Below, one piece after another: positions 9,778 through 19,603 of a stretch of 64,000 nucleotides of DNA. Made by a program: the position numbers and the translations under genes. Source of the stretch: Paenibacillus sp. SY21-1 (lineage in GTDB: Bacteria; Bacillota; Bacilli; Paenibacillales; Paenibacillaceae); the NCBI RefSeq assembly GCF_005222705.1, contig NZ_STGF01000002.1:338757-402756 (forward strand), given 5' to 3'. How positions within the stretch are numbered: the first letter of the stretch is position 1; each line of letters opens with the position of its first letter. Below the pieces are notes generated by a model, which saw only the letters and a list, made by a program, of their open reading frames with translations, was not told the origin of the DNA and made no database searches.

Positions 9778-11343
9778 ATGTACAAAGTACTGATTGTGGA
9801 CGATGAGGTTTTTGTTCGCAAAGGATTAATCGGACTGATGGACTGGTCGAAGCTGAATTTTGAAATCTGCGGCGAAGCGGAGAACGGAGAACAAGCGCTG
9901 GCGCTTATCGAAAGACTGGCTCCCGAGCTCGTTATCGTCGATATCCGCATGCCCATGCTTGACGGACTGGAGCTCATCCGGCAAGTGAAAACCGAGGGCG
10001 CGCACCAGCCATTGTTCGTCATTCTTAGCGGATATCCCGATTTCTCCTATGCCCAGCAAGCCTTTCGTTATAATGTATCCGATTACATTCTTAAGCCGGT
10101 GGATGAGCAGGAGCTGACAGCCGCGCTCAAAAAAACCGCCCATACGCTCAATCAAAAGCAGTTATTGCTGATGACGAAAGAAAAGCCACTTGTCGCTACC
10201 GTCATCGAAAGCCTGCTGCAGTCGGAGCCCGACGAGCAAGTTCTCGCGAGGATCGCCCATTCGCTGGATCTGCCCCCCGCCTCTTCGTATACGTATGTCA
10301 TTGCGGAGATTCAGGACCTTCTTCCGCATGGGACCGTCGACTATATGCCTGCCCTTCAGGCCTGCTTCATACGATTTTTCCAACAAGAGGGGCAGACGTT
10401 GCTCCTTCATGTACGCGCGTACAATCAATATGGCCTTATCGTGCCTCGGCTTTGGATGGACAGGCAGAGCGCGGATGAGCGGACAAGTTATGTCAAGCTG
10501 CTCACGATGTTGGAAAAGGAGCTCGACACATCGATTGCATTGTTTGTCGGATTGAAGGCCAATCATTTAAAAAATATTACAGCTTCCGGCGCAAGCGCCG
10601 AGGAGTGTTTGAACTACCGTTTTTCCGAGGCCTCGGATCGACTATTTATGGCCGCCGAGCTGCGGGAGGTCTCCCTCTATTATTTTGATGTCGATGAAGA
10701 ACTGCACGGCAAGCTGATGTACGAGGTTGAAGCCAATCGTCGGGAAGGCTTTGCGCTTGCTATCGATACCATTTTCATGACTTTCAGGGAGCGGCGCTTT
10801 GCTCCCGGCGCGGTTGCAAATACGATAAGACGTATTCTGATTGCTGTCATTAATATCATTCGGCAACTGGAAGGGAACGAAAAGGAACTTGCCCGTCTGG
10901 AAGATTTGCTCGAATGGCAGACGAAATATCGCAATACCAGCCAGCTTAAGGATATCTTTTTACAATTTATTGAGGAGGCTGCCGCCTACATCGCCTGCAA
11001 GCGGGGAGAAAAAAGCGAGGGCAATATTGAAAAGATAAAAAAATACATCGACGGCCATTACAGAGAAAACATTTATCTAAAAGGAATTGCCGCCGATTTC
11101 CATCTGAACCCGGTCTACCTGGGACAGCTGTTTCGCAAACATTACGGCGTCTACTTCAATGAATATCTGCTGTCGCTCCGTGTCGAGGAAGCGAAACGGC
11201 TGCTGCGGCAGACGAAAAAACGCGTGTACGAAATCGCCGAGACGGTTGGTTTCCAAAACGCGGATTACTTTGCCACTCAATTCGAAAAGCTGGAGAACAT
11301 GACACCGACGGACTATCGCAATAAAATGTCCCATTCCAATTGA
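9778..11343 (+). CDS. YesN-like response regulator (REC plus AraC HTH)
   Basis: The 521-residue cytoplasmic regulator has an N-terminal receiver domain (1-120) with the acidic pocket VDDE, phospho-acceptor D55 in IVDIRMP and a conserved lysine in ILKPVDE. After a long middle region of unknown fold comes an AraC double HTH at about 415-515 (VYLGQLFRKHYGVYFNEYL; VGFQNADYFATQFEKLENMTPTDYR). AGGAGG lies just before the ATG. The cognate kinase gene starts 13 nt after the stop, followed by an LplABC-type transporter operon that this pair probably controls, as YesMN-type systems control neighbouring oligosaccharide transporters. Confidence 0.93.
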   Translation: MYKVLIVDDEVFVRKGLIGLMDWSKLNFEICGEAENGEQALALIERLAPELVIVDIRMPMLDGLELIRQVKTEGAHQPLFVILSGYPDFSYAQQAFRYNVSDYILKPVDEQELTAALKKTAHTLNQKQLLLMTKEKPLVATVIESLLQSEPDEQVLARIAHSLDLPPASSYTYVIAEIQDLLPHGTVDYMPALQACFIRFFQQEGQTLLLHVRAYNQYGLIVPRLWMDRQSADERTSYVKLLTMLEKELDTSIALFVGLKANHLKNITASGASAEECLNYRFSEASDRLFMAAELREVSLYYFDVDEELHGKLMYEVEANRREGFALAIDTIFMTFRERRFAPGAVANTIRRILIAVINIIRQLEGNEKELARLEDLLEWQTKYRNTSQLKDIFLQFIEEAAAYIACKRGEKSEGNIEKIKKYIDGHYRENIYLKGIAADFHLNPVYLGQLFRKHYGVYFNEYLLSLRVEEAKRLLRQTKKRVYEIAETVGFQNADYFATQFEKLENMTPTDYRNKMSHSN

Positions 11344-11356
11344 GGAGGCTTCCTTC

Positions 11357-13102
11357 GTGTTCAATCTACGCTTGCACCACCTGAAGCTCAGGAGCAAACT
11401 GATCTTTATCTACGTCATGTGCGTGTTTATCCCGATCGTGCTCACGAACGTGATCTTCTACCAAGTGACGAGCACGAATATCAAAAACCAGAAGACGGCG
11501 GACGCGGAACGAGCGACTTCCCTGCTCCTCGCCGAATTAGAAGCTTTAATCGACGATGCGGCCGGCATCTCCTATTTGTATTCCATCGATACGGGGCTGA
11601 ACCATCACTTAAATACCGACCATGCTTCATTCGATAAATATGTCGAGTCTCTTTCCGCCGTTTCTAATTTGTTCAATCGCGCTAACAAGGAGTATAAAAC
11701 GATCAGCTCGGTCAAAATCATGAGCGATAATCCTACGATTCTAGCCTCGGCGGATATCATTAAGCTTGATGAAGAAATACGGAAGACGGACTGGTATCAT
11801 CAAATAAAAAATTCCAACCATACGTATCCGCATTTGCATGTGACTCACAACAGCATCAGTGTCATTCAGCAGCTGCAGGACCACCGATTCGATGCCTATG
11901 AACATATTATAAAAATCGATTTGAATATCAAGTATGTAAACCAGCTATTCGATTTATCTGGCTTTGAAGGCGATATATATTTGCTGAATCCCTCCAATCA
12001 AGCTTTATTCGGCCGCTTGGCGACCGGCAAGCCCAGTGAACTCATCACAGTGGATCGTACGCTAAGCGTAGAGGAGATACCCAAGCCGAACAAAACGATC
12101 ATCATCGCGAAGCCCTATCAAAAAAATCGTTATTTTGGTGTCTGGACACTCTACGGAGTCTTGGATGAAGAAAAAACTTTGTACGACGTCAGACAATCCG
12201 GCCAATTCATTCTATGGCTCGCCGGCATTAATTTCCTTGTTCCGACGATCATCATCATGATCATTTCCCGATCCATCCATATGCGGATTCAAGATATTCT
12301 CAAGCATATGAAATCGACAAAGGGCAAGAATTTTGAACGAATTCCATACTACAGGGAAAGGGACGAAGTCGGAGAGCTTGCAGTAGAATTCAATCGGATG
12401 AGCGAAAGAATCGAAAATCTCATTAACGATGTTTATGTAGCAGAGATCCAAAAAAAGGAGCTGGAGCTGGGGCAACGGCAAGCACAGCTTCATGCGTTGC
12501 ACAGCCAGATCAACCCGCATTTTCTGTTTAACGCGCTGGAAACGATTCGGATGCGAAGCCTCATGAAAGGCGAAACCCAGACAGCCAAGACAATTCAGAA
12601 TATGGCCAAAATTTTCAGGAAATCGATTCTTTGGAAACGCAGCTTTGTTACGATTCGCGAGGAACTGGATTTAATCGAAAGTTTTCTTGAGATTCAAAAG
12701 TATCGTTTTGACAGCAAGCTGGAGTACCATATCGAAGTCGACCAAGCCGTCATGGATATTGAAATCCCCAAGATGGCCTTCTTGCCCTTTGTTGAAAATG
12801 CGAGTATTCACGGCATCGAGAATATACCCGGCATTGGTTATATGACCATCCAGATTGCGCAGGAGCACGGACAAATCATATTCATGATCTCGGATAACGG
12901 AGTTGGCATGGATCAAGCCAAAATGAATGAGCTTCATCGATACTTTGGCGAAGATACGGCGATGGGAGACTCCATCGGCATCAAAAATGTATTGACTCGC
13001 CTAAAAATCTATTACGGAGAATCGTTTATCTTTGACATTGCAAGCGAACAGGGAAAGGGTTCACGAATTAAGCTTCGGCTGCCCATTGTCAGCAAAAAGT
13101 AA
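11357..13102 (+). CDS. YesM-like sensor histidine kinase
   Basis: The 581-residue kinase has a transmembrane helix at about 14-36, an extracellular sensor region, a second helix at about 282-305, a HAMP linker to about 358, and a His_kinase (LytS/YesM-type) core. The phospho-acceptor histidine is in HSQINPHFLFN (H388). A HATPase domain follows with N-box FVENASIHG and DNGVGMD. The start is GTG at 11357, preceded by GAGGAGG. It should phosphorylate the regulator encoded just upstream. The outside ligand is probably a sugar or a loaded binding protein, which is inferred from context only. Confidence 0.92.
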   Translation: MFNLRLHHLKLRSKLIFIYVMCVFIPIVLTNVIFYQVTSTNIKNQKTADAERATSLLLAELEALIDDAAGISYLYSIDTGLNHHLNTDHASFDKYVESLSAVSNLFNRANKEYKTISSVKIMSDNPTILASADIIKLDEEIRKTDWYHQIKNSNHTYPHLHVTHNSISVIQQLQDHRFDAYEHIIKIDLNIKYVNQLFDLSGFEGDIYLLNPSNQALFGRLATGKPSELITVDRTLSVEEIPKPNKTIIIAKPYQKNRYFGVWTLYGVLDEEKTLYDVRQSGQFILWLAGINFLVPTIIIMIISRSIHMRIQDILKHMKSTKGKNFERIPYYRERDEVGELAVEFNRMSERIENLINDVYVAEIQKKELELGQRQAQLHALHSQINPHFLFNALETIRMRSLMKGETQTAKTIQNMAKIFRKSILWKRSFVTIREELDLIESFLEIQKYRFDSKLEYHIEVDQAVMDIEIPKMAFLPFVENASIHGIENIPGIGYMTIQIAQEHGQIIFMISDNGVGMDQAKMNELHRYFGEDTAMGDSIGIKNVLTRLKIYYGESFIFDIASEQGKGSRIKLRLPIVSKK

Positions 13103-13226
13103 AGGATTACCTAAAAGTTCTTAACTATTCAAAGATCGATATAAGGTTTGCTATATAACAAATGCCTTCTCTTTCTTCTATACTGAAAGTGCTTACATTA
13201 TTATAAAGAAGAAAGGGGTTTTGGAA

Positions 13227-14936
13227 ATGCGCAAGAAAAAGCGATTGCACCTCAGTCTCGCCTTCATAATGGCCGTGTCGATCCTGCTTAGCGGCTGTTC
13301 GACAAACAATAATGGAGGCAGTAAGAACAGCCCAACCAACAAACCAAACACCAACGAATCGACGGACGGAAATACGGTAGTCAATAAAGACCCCGTAACG
13401 TTCAGTTATTTCGGCTTCGGAACTAACGTCGACGTCATGGCAAGCGAAACGACGATCGGCAAGATTCTTCAGGAACAAACAGGCGTTGACTGGAAAATGG
13501 AATATGTCGTTGGCGATCCTAGCACGAAAGCAGGCGTTATGATTGCCGGCGGCGAATACCCTGATGTCATTTCTCCTGTAGGCGAGCTTTCCAAACTGAT
13601 GGATGCTGGCGCGTATATCCCGCTAAATGAACTAATCGAAAAGCATGGCCCTAATATCAAGCGTGTTTATGGCGATTATATGGATAAAATCACGCATGAA
13701 GACGGCAATATTTATATCCTTCCGTTTACGGCCAACATTGGCGGTTACCTGAACGATCCGGATGCGGGCAGCAACATCTGGATTCAACGCCGCGTTCTGA
13801 AGGAATTCGGATATCCCGAGGTCAAGACGCTCGATCAATATTTTGATCTGATCGTGAAATACCAAGAAAAATATCCTACCGTTGACGGAAAAGATACGAT
13901 GGGCTTCGTTACGTTTGCTGGCGAGCAAGGCCAGTTCTACACCATTACTAACGCACCTATGCATCTGGCCGGTTACCCTAACGATGGCAACGTCTTAGTG
14001 GACATGGAAACGCACGAGGCCAAGCTCTACATGGCTACCGAATATGAAAAGAAATGGCTGAAAAAGCTGAACGAAATGAACGCCAAAGGGTTGCTGGATC
14101 CAGAGACCTTCACCGCTAACGGAGATCAATTCAAAGCCAAGCTTACTTCTGGACGCATCCTCGGCTTCGTCGGTTACATCTGGCAAATGGCCGATGCGAT
14201 GAATAATTTGAAGACGGCCGGAAATGACGATCTGCGTTATGTCTCGCTGCCGATCGTATTCGATGAAAGCATGAAGGACGCCTACATGGATCCTCCCGCC
14301 TTTGTTAACAACCGCGGTCTCGGTATTAGCGTAAGCGCCAAGGATCCCGAGCGTATTGTCCAATATTGGGACAACCTGCTGAAAGAAGAGAATCAAAAGC
14401 TCGTTCAATGGGGAGAGGAAGGCGTCACGTATTCCGTCAACGAAGAAGGCCGCTTCGTCATGAGCGCAGAGCAGTTGGCTAACCGTAACGACAACGAGTT
14501 CAAACGCAAATACGGCTGGGCTTACTTCGACTACGAATGGCCTCGCTACGGCGACAACTCGGTCTATGAAGACGGCAACGCGCATCTGCCGACCAGACAG
14601 CCGGAAGTAGCCAATGTAAACTATACGGACGGCGACCGCGAGCTGCTTAATGCTTACCGCCTTGAAACGTTCTCCGGGTTCTTCGCACAGCCTGTTGAAA
14701 GACCTTGGTATCCGGCCTGGAGCATCGAGAAGGAGCAAGGTTCGCCTGAACAAATCTTCAACCAAAAAGCGGGAGATCTTCAGCAGAAGTTCTATCCTAA
14801 ATTGGTATTCGCCAAGGAAGCGCAGTTCGAATCCGTGTGGAACGATTACCTCGCCGAATTCGGCAAGCTGGATGCCGCAGGCTTCGAGAAATTTATTACC
14901 GACAAGGTTAAAGCCCGCGTCGCAGGAGTCTGGTAA
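13227..14936 (+). CDS. LplA-type sugar-binding lipoprotein
   Basis: The 569-residue extracellular binding protein has a lipoprotein signal (KKKRLHLSLAFIM, then LLSGCS), a Ser/Asn/Thr-rich linker and a family 1-like binding fold. I use the ATG at 13227, which has GAAAGGGG 8-9 nt upstream, rather than the TTG six bases earlier. Two permease genes follow, making an LplABC-type importer of oligosaccharides, probably powered by a shared ATPase of the MsmX type since none is encoded here. A strong hairpin separates this gene from the first permease. The ligand is not shown; the GH2 gene next door suggests a beta-linked oligosaccharide. Confidence 0.9.
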   Translation: MRKKKRLHLSLAFIMAVSILLSGCSTNNNGGSKNSPTNKPNTNESTDGNTVVNKDPVTFSYFGFGTNVDVMASETTIGKILQEQTGVDWKMEYVVGDPSTKAGVMIAGGEYPDVISPVGELSKLMDAGAYIPLNELIEKHGPNIKRVYGDYMDKITHEDGNIYILPFTANIGGYLNDPDAGSNIWIQRRVLKEFGYPEVKTLDQYFDLIVKYQEKYPTVDGKDTMGFVTFAGEQGQFYTITNAPMHLAGYPNDGNVLVDMETHEAKLYMATEYEKKWLKKLNEMNAKGLLDPETFTANGDQFKAKLTSGRILGFVGYIWQMADAMNNLKTAGNDDLRYVSLPIVFDESMKDAYMDPPAFVNNRGLGISVSAKDPERIVQYWDNLLKEENQKLVQWGEEGVTYSVNEEGRFVMSAEQLANRNDNEFKRKYGWAYFDYEWPRYGDNSVYEDGNAHLPTRQPEVANVNYTDGDRELLNAYRLETFSGFFAQPVERPWYPAWSIEKEQGSPEQIFNQKAGDLQQKFYPKLVFAKEAQFESVWNDYLAEFGKLDAAGFEKFITDKVKARVAGVW

Positions 14937-14961
14937 TGAAAGGCATCAGCTGAATAGAATA

Positions 14962-15000
14962 GGAAGCCGGGAAAAGCGAAGCGACTTCGCTTTTCCCTTC
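14962..15000 (+). promoter_or_regulatory. Intercistronic hairpin between binding protein and permeases
   Basis: GGGAAAAGCGAAG (14969-14981) and its exact complement (14985-14997) form a 13-bp stem with a 3-nt loop, extended by GGAAG/CTTCC flanks. No U run follows, so full termination is unlikely. Such hairpins after binding-protein genes usually stabilise the upstream mRNA or reduce read-through, keeping binding protein in excess. Confidence 0.65.
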
Positions 15001-15050
15001 CAAGCCACTTATTAGACAGACAAGATTTTGCCGGAAGGGAGACGAATCGG

Positions 15051-16010
15051 GTGGAGAAACATGCAGTGCAACTGAGAGGATCGACTTCTGACGATTCGCG
15101 CTTAAGAGCTTTTTTCAAAGTATTATCCAGACAAAAAATGCTGATGCTGATGTCGCTGCCATTCCTCGCGTGGGTAATCATATTTAAATATGTGCCGCTC
15201 TGGGGCTGGACGATTGCGTTTCAAAAATACAAATTGGCCAAAGATTTCTTCGACCAGACCTGGGTTGGTTTGGAAAATTTCGCATTTTTGTTCAAGGAAG
15301 AGCAGTTTTACTTGGTCTTGCGCAATACGCTTGTAATGAGCTCCATCAATCTTGTGCTTGGTTTTGTGACGGCTATCCTATTGGCCCTTCTTCTCAATGA
15401 GCTTCGGAGAGTCTATTTTAAGCGGACAGTGCAAACAATCAGCTATCTGCCCCACTTCATTTCTTGGGTCGTGGCGGCAAATATCGTTCAAACGGCGCTT
15501 GCTCCCGAAGGTATTTTTAACGTATTGCTTCTTCAACTAAACATAATCGATAAACCCGTGTTATGGCTCGGCGTCGGCGAATATTTCTGGGGTATTCTTG
15601 GCGTGACGGAAGTGTGGAAGAACGTGGGCTGGAATACCATTATTTATTTGGCGGCTATAACAACGATTGATCCAACCCAATACGAAGCGGCGGAAATGGA
15701 CGGCGCCTCGCGCCTTCAACGGATGTGGCATATTACGTTGCCGGGAATAAAGCCAGTCATTGTCATTTTGCTTATCATGAATCTAGGCCATATTCTGGAA
15801 TCCGGATTTGAGCCGCAATACTTGCTCGGCAATGGCATGAACGTTGAATATTCGGAGAATCTTGATATATTCGTGTTGAAATACGGGATCCAAATGAATA
15901 ACTTTGGTTTGGCGACGGCAGCGGGCATGTTTAAAACCGTGGTCAGCTTCATCTTCCTTATCGTTGCCAACAACCTTGCCAAGCGTCTTGGCGAAAGCAG
16001 ATTGTATTAG
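15051..16010 (+). CDS. LplB-like ABC sugar permease
   Basis: This 319-residue inner-membrane permease starts at GTG 15051, with GGAAGGGAG about 9 nt upstream. It has about six hydrophobic helices and the binding-protein-dependent transport signature EAAEMDGASRLQRMWHITLP, the EAA loop that contacts the ATPase. Family length is about 300-320 residues. It pairs with the permease that starts 20 nt after its stop to form the membrane channel of the sugar importer. Confidence 0.93.
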   Translation: MEKHAVQLRGSTSDDSRLRAFFKVLSRQKMLMLMSLPFLAWVIIFKYVPLWGWTIAFQKYKLAKDFFDQTWVGLENFAFLFKEEQFYLVLRNTLVMSSINLVLGFVTAILLALLLNELRRVYFKRTVQTISYLPHFISWVVAANIVQTALAPEGIFNVLLLQLNIIDKPVLWLGVGEYFWGILGVTEVWKNVGWNTIIYLAAITTIDPTQYEAAEMDGASRLQRMWHITLPGIKPVIVILLIMNLGHILESGFEPQYLLGNGMNVEYSENLDIFVLKYGIQMNNFGLATAAGMFKTVVSFIFLIVANNLAKRLGESRLY

Positions 16011-16029
16011 AGGAAAGGCGGCGCAAGCG

Positions 16030-16938
16030 ATGTCCAAAACCAAATCCATGCGTTATTCATCGATGGGCGATAAAATTTTCGATACTTGCAACTATCTCTT
16101 CATGATAGTCTTAATCATATTCACGCTGTATCCCTTCATTAATATGTTGGCCTTGGCGTTTAACGACGCGAACGATTCGATTAAGGGGCACATTTATTTA
16201 TGGCCGCGCCAGTGGACAATTCAAAATTTTCAATACGTCTTCAGCGAATCCAATATCTTCTACGCTACCTTCATCTCAGCCGCCAGAACGATTGTCGGCA
16301 CCATGGTCTCCGTCTTTTGCACGGCGATGCTTGCTTATACAATTAGCCGTTCGGAGTATGCGTTAAAGAAGTTTGTATCCATAACCTTCATCTTTACGAT
16401 GTACTTCAGCGGCGGCCTGATTCCAAATTATCTGCTCATTAAAGAGTTGAACATGTTGAATAGCTTTTGGGTCTATATTATCCCAGGCATTATCGGAGTG
16501 TTCAACATGATCGTAATCCGCTCCTTCATCGAAGGCTTGCCGGAAGGGATCATGGAGTCGGCCAAAATGGATGGAGCCGGAGATTTTATCACCTTTGTAC
16601 GAATCGTGCTTCCCCTGACCGTTCCGGCTCTTGCCACAGTTTCTTTGTTCGTAGCCGTATACCAGTGGAACTCCTGGTTTGACGTATTCCTATACAATTC
16701 ATCCCGGCCTCATCTAAGCACCTTGCAATATGAGCTGATGAAGATCCTGTCCACAACGAATACGACGGCAGCGGCTGCCGACGCGTTTGCGAACGCGCAG
16801 GGCAACGTAACGGTCGTTACGCCGACATCCATTCGCGCGACGATGACGATCGTCGCCAGCGTGCCGATCATTATGGTCTATCCGTTCCTGCAGAAGTATT
16901 TTGTCAAAGGCATGGTCGTTGGCGGCGTGAAGGGTTAA
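16030..16938 (+). CDS. LplC/YtcP-like ABC sugar permease
   Basis: The 302-residue second permease has six predicted helices and the EAA-like loop ESAKMDGAGDFITFVRIVLP. The frame is open further upstream into the first permease gene, but GAGGAAAGG at 16010-16018 lies properly before the ATG at 16030, so I place the start there. The C-terminus ends in FVKGMVVGGVKG, as is usual for the family. A strong terminator follows. Confidence 0.93.
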   Translation: MSKTKSMRYSSMGDKIFDTCNYLFMIVLIIFTLYPFINMLALAFNDANDSIKGHIYLWPRQWTIQNFQYVFSESNIFYATFISAARTIVGTMVSVFCTAMLAYTISRSEYALKKFVSITFIFTMYFSGGLIPNYLLIKELNMLNSFWVYIIPGIIGVFNMIVIRSFIEGLPEGIMESAKMDGAGDFITFVRIVLPLTVPALATVSLFVAVYQWNSWFDVFLYNSSRPHLSTLQYELMKILSTTNTTAAAADAFANAQGNVTVVTPTSIRATMTIVASVPIIMVYPFLQKYFVKGMVVGGVKG

Positions 16939-17001
16939 AGAAAATATAATCTACCTGCCAGCCACATCAAAAAGATATTTTCTCATACTGACCTTTTGAA
17001 C

Positions 17002-17055
17002 AAGAGGCGTCCCTCAGTCATCTACCCTGACTTTTGGGACAACCTCTCTTTTTTG
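17002..17055 (+). terminator. Terminator of the sugar transporter operon
   Basis: Paired blocks AGAGG/CCTCT, GTCCC/GGGAC and AGTCA/TGACT form a bulged stem followed by a T-rich run ending TTTTTT near 17049-17054. It lies about 65 nt past the second permease stop. Confidence 0.75.
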
Positions 17056-17127
17056 TATGGAGTCTTGGGATTGGATTCGCACAAACTCGTCCTATGCCAC
17101 ATGGAATGTTCGAATCTCTGATCAAAA
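17056..17127 (+). repeat. Dispersed repeat, copy A
   Basis: About 72 nt aligns with 24622-24697. The best part is ATGG-ATGT-CGAATCTCTGATCAAA with two mismatches in 26 nt, of which 16 bases are exact. Its first part (TATGGAGTCTTGGGAT) resembles the reverse complement of the tRNA-Ala 3' end. It lies between the transporter terminator and the GH2 stop. Confidence 0.6.
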
Positions 17128-17168
17128 GCCATCACGATATAGGGTTATCCATCATGACTCCGCTGCCT

Positions 17169-19475
17169 CTAAATTGCATGAATGAAAATATCGGATGGAT
17201 GCAGCCCTTCTGCATAAGCCGTCAAAACGATACGGCCCGGTTTTCCGGTAAGACGGATAATCGTACTAACGTTCCCCCGGTACATGTGCATCCAGTTCCG
17301 ATCGTATGGCTCGCTGGAGCAGAGATCGCCATTGTCGACGCGTACAATCTCGGCCGGACCGGAAATTTGGAAGGTAACCTTGGCGCTTTCCCGGAACGCG
17401 TGGACTCCCTCTGCGTCCTTGGCTCTGACCGTCAGCAACTGATGATACCCTTCTTCGGCTCCTAGACGGATCTCCTCCTGGTCGAAGCCAAGTCTCACGG
17501 CAGGTCCCGCTGTCTTCAGCGTGTATTGGCAAACCTCCTGTTTATTGTTGAATCCTCTCACGATTATCGTACCCGGCAAATAAGGAAGATAGCCCGTTAT
17601 CATCCGATTCGGATACGAAGCCGGCCGCTTCAGGAAAAAAGGCTTGCCATTCAACTCCAGCGTCACTTCTTCGCAGTTCGAGGCGATCATATACGGAATG
17701 ACCGTTTTGTTAAACTGCGGGAAGTTCCAATGGCTTGCGTATCTTGGAGCATCCCAATGCTCCTTCACTCCTTCATCCTGCAAGGAGTAATCCTGTACGG
17801 CGAAATAAACCATCGGATTTGCGGACCAGTAGCTTTCGTATAAATAGGAAAGCGGCTTTCGCTCGTTATTCGTCCAGAACAGGGAACCCGCCCAGCCTTT
17901 GGCCGGATAGCCCATCGACTCGCCCAAATAATCGATGCCTGTCCACAGCATGCCGCCGATTACGTAATCTTGTTTCTCCACGTCCATCCATGGAACTTCC
18001 TCGCTGAAGTTTTGCATTTGCTCCGGATGGCCTCTAAAATATTGGTACGTCTCCGTACCCAGAATTAACTTGTCCGGGATGATTTTGTGGATGCCGGGAT
18101 ACCATTGCTCTTGGTAATTGCAGCTAATTACGTCCACGATTTCCGCGATTCTGCGGATTCTCTCGATTCTTTCGTCCTGATCGTAGATTTCCGTATCGCT
18201 GTCCGTATCGACGAATTGCTGAATGTCTTCAACCATGGATAAATCTACGTTGCTCTCGTATTTGAAGTGCGGGTTCATCGCATAGGAAACGGGCCTTGTA
18301 TCGTCCAGCGTCATCAGATGATTTTTGAGCATTTGCAAAATGTTCAGCATGGATGTCTGCCCCTGATGCTCTACCTCGTTGCCGACCCCCCACATGAAAA
18401 CACAAGGGTGATTCCGATCCCTGAGAACCATACATTCAAGATCGCGCTGCCATTCCGTCTCAAAATATCTGCGATATGAACCGCCGGTCCATTTGTCGAA
18501 CGGCTCTTCATAGACAAGTAAACCAAGCTCATCGCAAAGGTCCAGCAGCTCGGCCGCCGGGATGTGATGGGAGACGCGGATGGCATTGCAGCCCATAGCT
18601 TTAAACTTAAGAAAACGTTCCTTCCAAATTTCCGGCGTAACGGCGATGCCGAGCGAACCCGCGTCTTGGTGGACACAAAAACCCTTTATCTTGATCGTTT
18701 TGCCGTTCAGAAACATGCCCTTGCGCGGAAGCATCTCGATTGTTCGAACGCCGATACGAAGAGCATACTCATCGCACAGCTCTCCTTCATCGTACAATGA
18801 CAATTCCACATCATAAAGATTCGGCTGATCGGGACTCCACAGCTCAACATTCGGAATTTCCATGCGGATCGTACCCTTCGCGTCGGATTCGCCGGCCAGT
18901 CGCAGATCCCCTCTTGTCACATTCGCCTTCACCGAAGAGGAGACGCCGGTATGAATGGTTACAATGCCCGCATTCCCCTCCACTGCCGATACGATCTGTA
19001 TATTCTCCGGTTTCAGATGGTTCTCCTTGAGCTCCAATAACTTCACGGTCCGGTAAATGCCCGCTCCCGAATACCATCTGTCCGCAGGGAACGAGGTATT
19101 GTCCACCTTGACTTGAATAAGGTTGTCGCCCACATGAATAACATCCGTAATATCCAGCGTAAAGCGGGAATAACCATACTTTTGCCCGCCTACTTGGATA
19201 CCGTTTACCCAAATCGTGCTGTTCTCATAAACACCGTCGAACTGCAAGTGGTATACCCGGCCTTCTTTTTTCTCCGGTAGCGACAGGGCTCTTCGATACC
19301 ATCCTATGCCCCATCTTTCCCGAAAGCCTTGGGCTTCTCCCTGCTTCATATCGCGGTTGACCGGAGCCGTTATCGCCCAATCATGCGGCAAATGAATCGG
19401 TTCGAAGTTTGCATCCTCCGGTTCCTTTAACGTAAAACTCCAATTGTCCATCAATCTTGTCTCAACTCTGCTCAT
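17169..19475 (-). CDS. GH2 family glycosidase (beta-galactosidase/glucuronidase type)
   Basis: The protein of about 768 residues has no signal peptide, so it is cytoplasmic. An N-terminal jelly roll (IHLPHDWAI, YENSTIWVNG, RWYSGAGIYR) leads to an Ig-like domain and a TIM barrel. In the barrel, GVGNEVEHQG carries the acid/base glutamate and ILGTETYQY the likely nucleophile. A C-terminal beta region resembles DUF4982. I prefer the ATG at 19475, with GGGAG 10 nt upstream, over the GTG at 19484. It probably releases terminal sugars from oligosaccharides brought in by the neighbouring transporter. The substrate cannot be read from sequence: galactosidase, glucuronidase or another GH2 activity are all possible. 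Confidence 0.9.
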   Translation of the reverse strand: MSRVETRLMDNWSFTLKEPEDANFEPIHLPHDWAITAPVNRDMKQGEAQGFRERWGIGWYRRALSLPEKKEGRVYHLQFDGVYENSTIWVNGIQVGGQKYGYSRFTLDITDVIHVGDNLIQVKVDNTSFPADRWYSGAGIYRTVKLLELKENHLKPENIQIVSAVEGNAGIVTIHTGVSSSVKANVTRGDLRLAGESDAKGTIRMEIPNVELWSPDQPNLYDVELSLYDEGELCDEYALRIGVRTIEMLPRKGMFLNGKTIKIKGFCVHQDAGSLGIAVTPEIWKERFLKFKAMGCNAIRVSHHIPAAELLDLCDELGLLVYEEPFDKWTGGSYRRYFETEWQRDLECMVLRDRNHPCVFMWGVGNEVEHQGQTSMLNILQMLKNHLMTLDDTRPVSYAMNPHFKYESNVDLSMVEDIQQFVDTDSDTEIYDQDERIERIRRIAEIVDVISCNYQEQWYPGIHKIIPDKLILGTETYQYFRGHPEQMQNFSEEVPWMDVEKQDYVIGGMLWTGIDYLGESMGYPAKGWAGSLFWTNNERKPLSYLYESYWSANPMVYFAVQDYSLQDEGVKEHWDAPRYASHWNFPQFNKTVIPYMIASNCEEVTLELNGKPFFLKRPASYPNRMITGYLPYLPGTIIVRGFNNKQEVCQYTLKTAGPAVRLGFDQEEIRLGAEEGYHQLLTVRAKDAEGVHAFRESAKVTFQISGPAEIVRVDNGDLCSSEPYDRNWMHMYRGNVSTIIRLTGKPGRIVLTAYAEGLHPSDIFIHAI

Positions 19476-19603
19476 CTCTAACACGCTCCCGCATTTGTGT
19501 TGTCTTTATTAAAGTTTTGTTATATTGTTAATTGTAATTTCCAATTATGCATTGAACAATCTAACAATCTTAAGAATAATATTAAAATATTAAGGTGAGA
19601 ACG
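19476..19603. promoter_or_regulatory. Divergent control region GH2 / AraC with tandem octamer
   Basis: This AT-rich region of about 128 nt lies between two divergent genes. A perfect tandem octamer AACAATCT x2 lies at 19555-19570, and related TTGTTA/TTGTTAATTG words lie at 19517-19534. They may be operator half-sites for the neighbouring AraC regulator. This is inferred from position. Confidence 0.4.
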
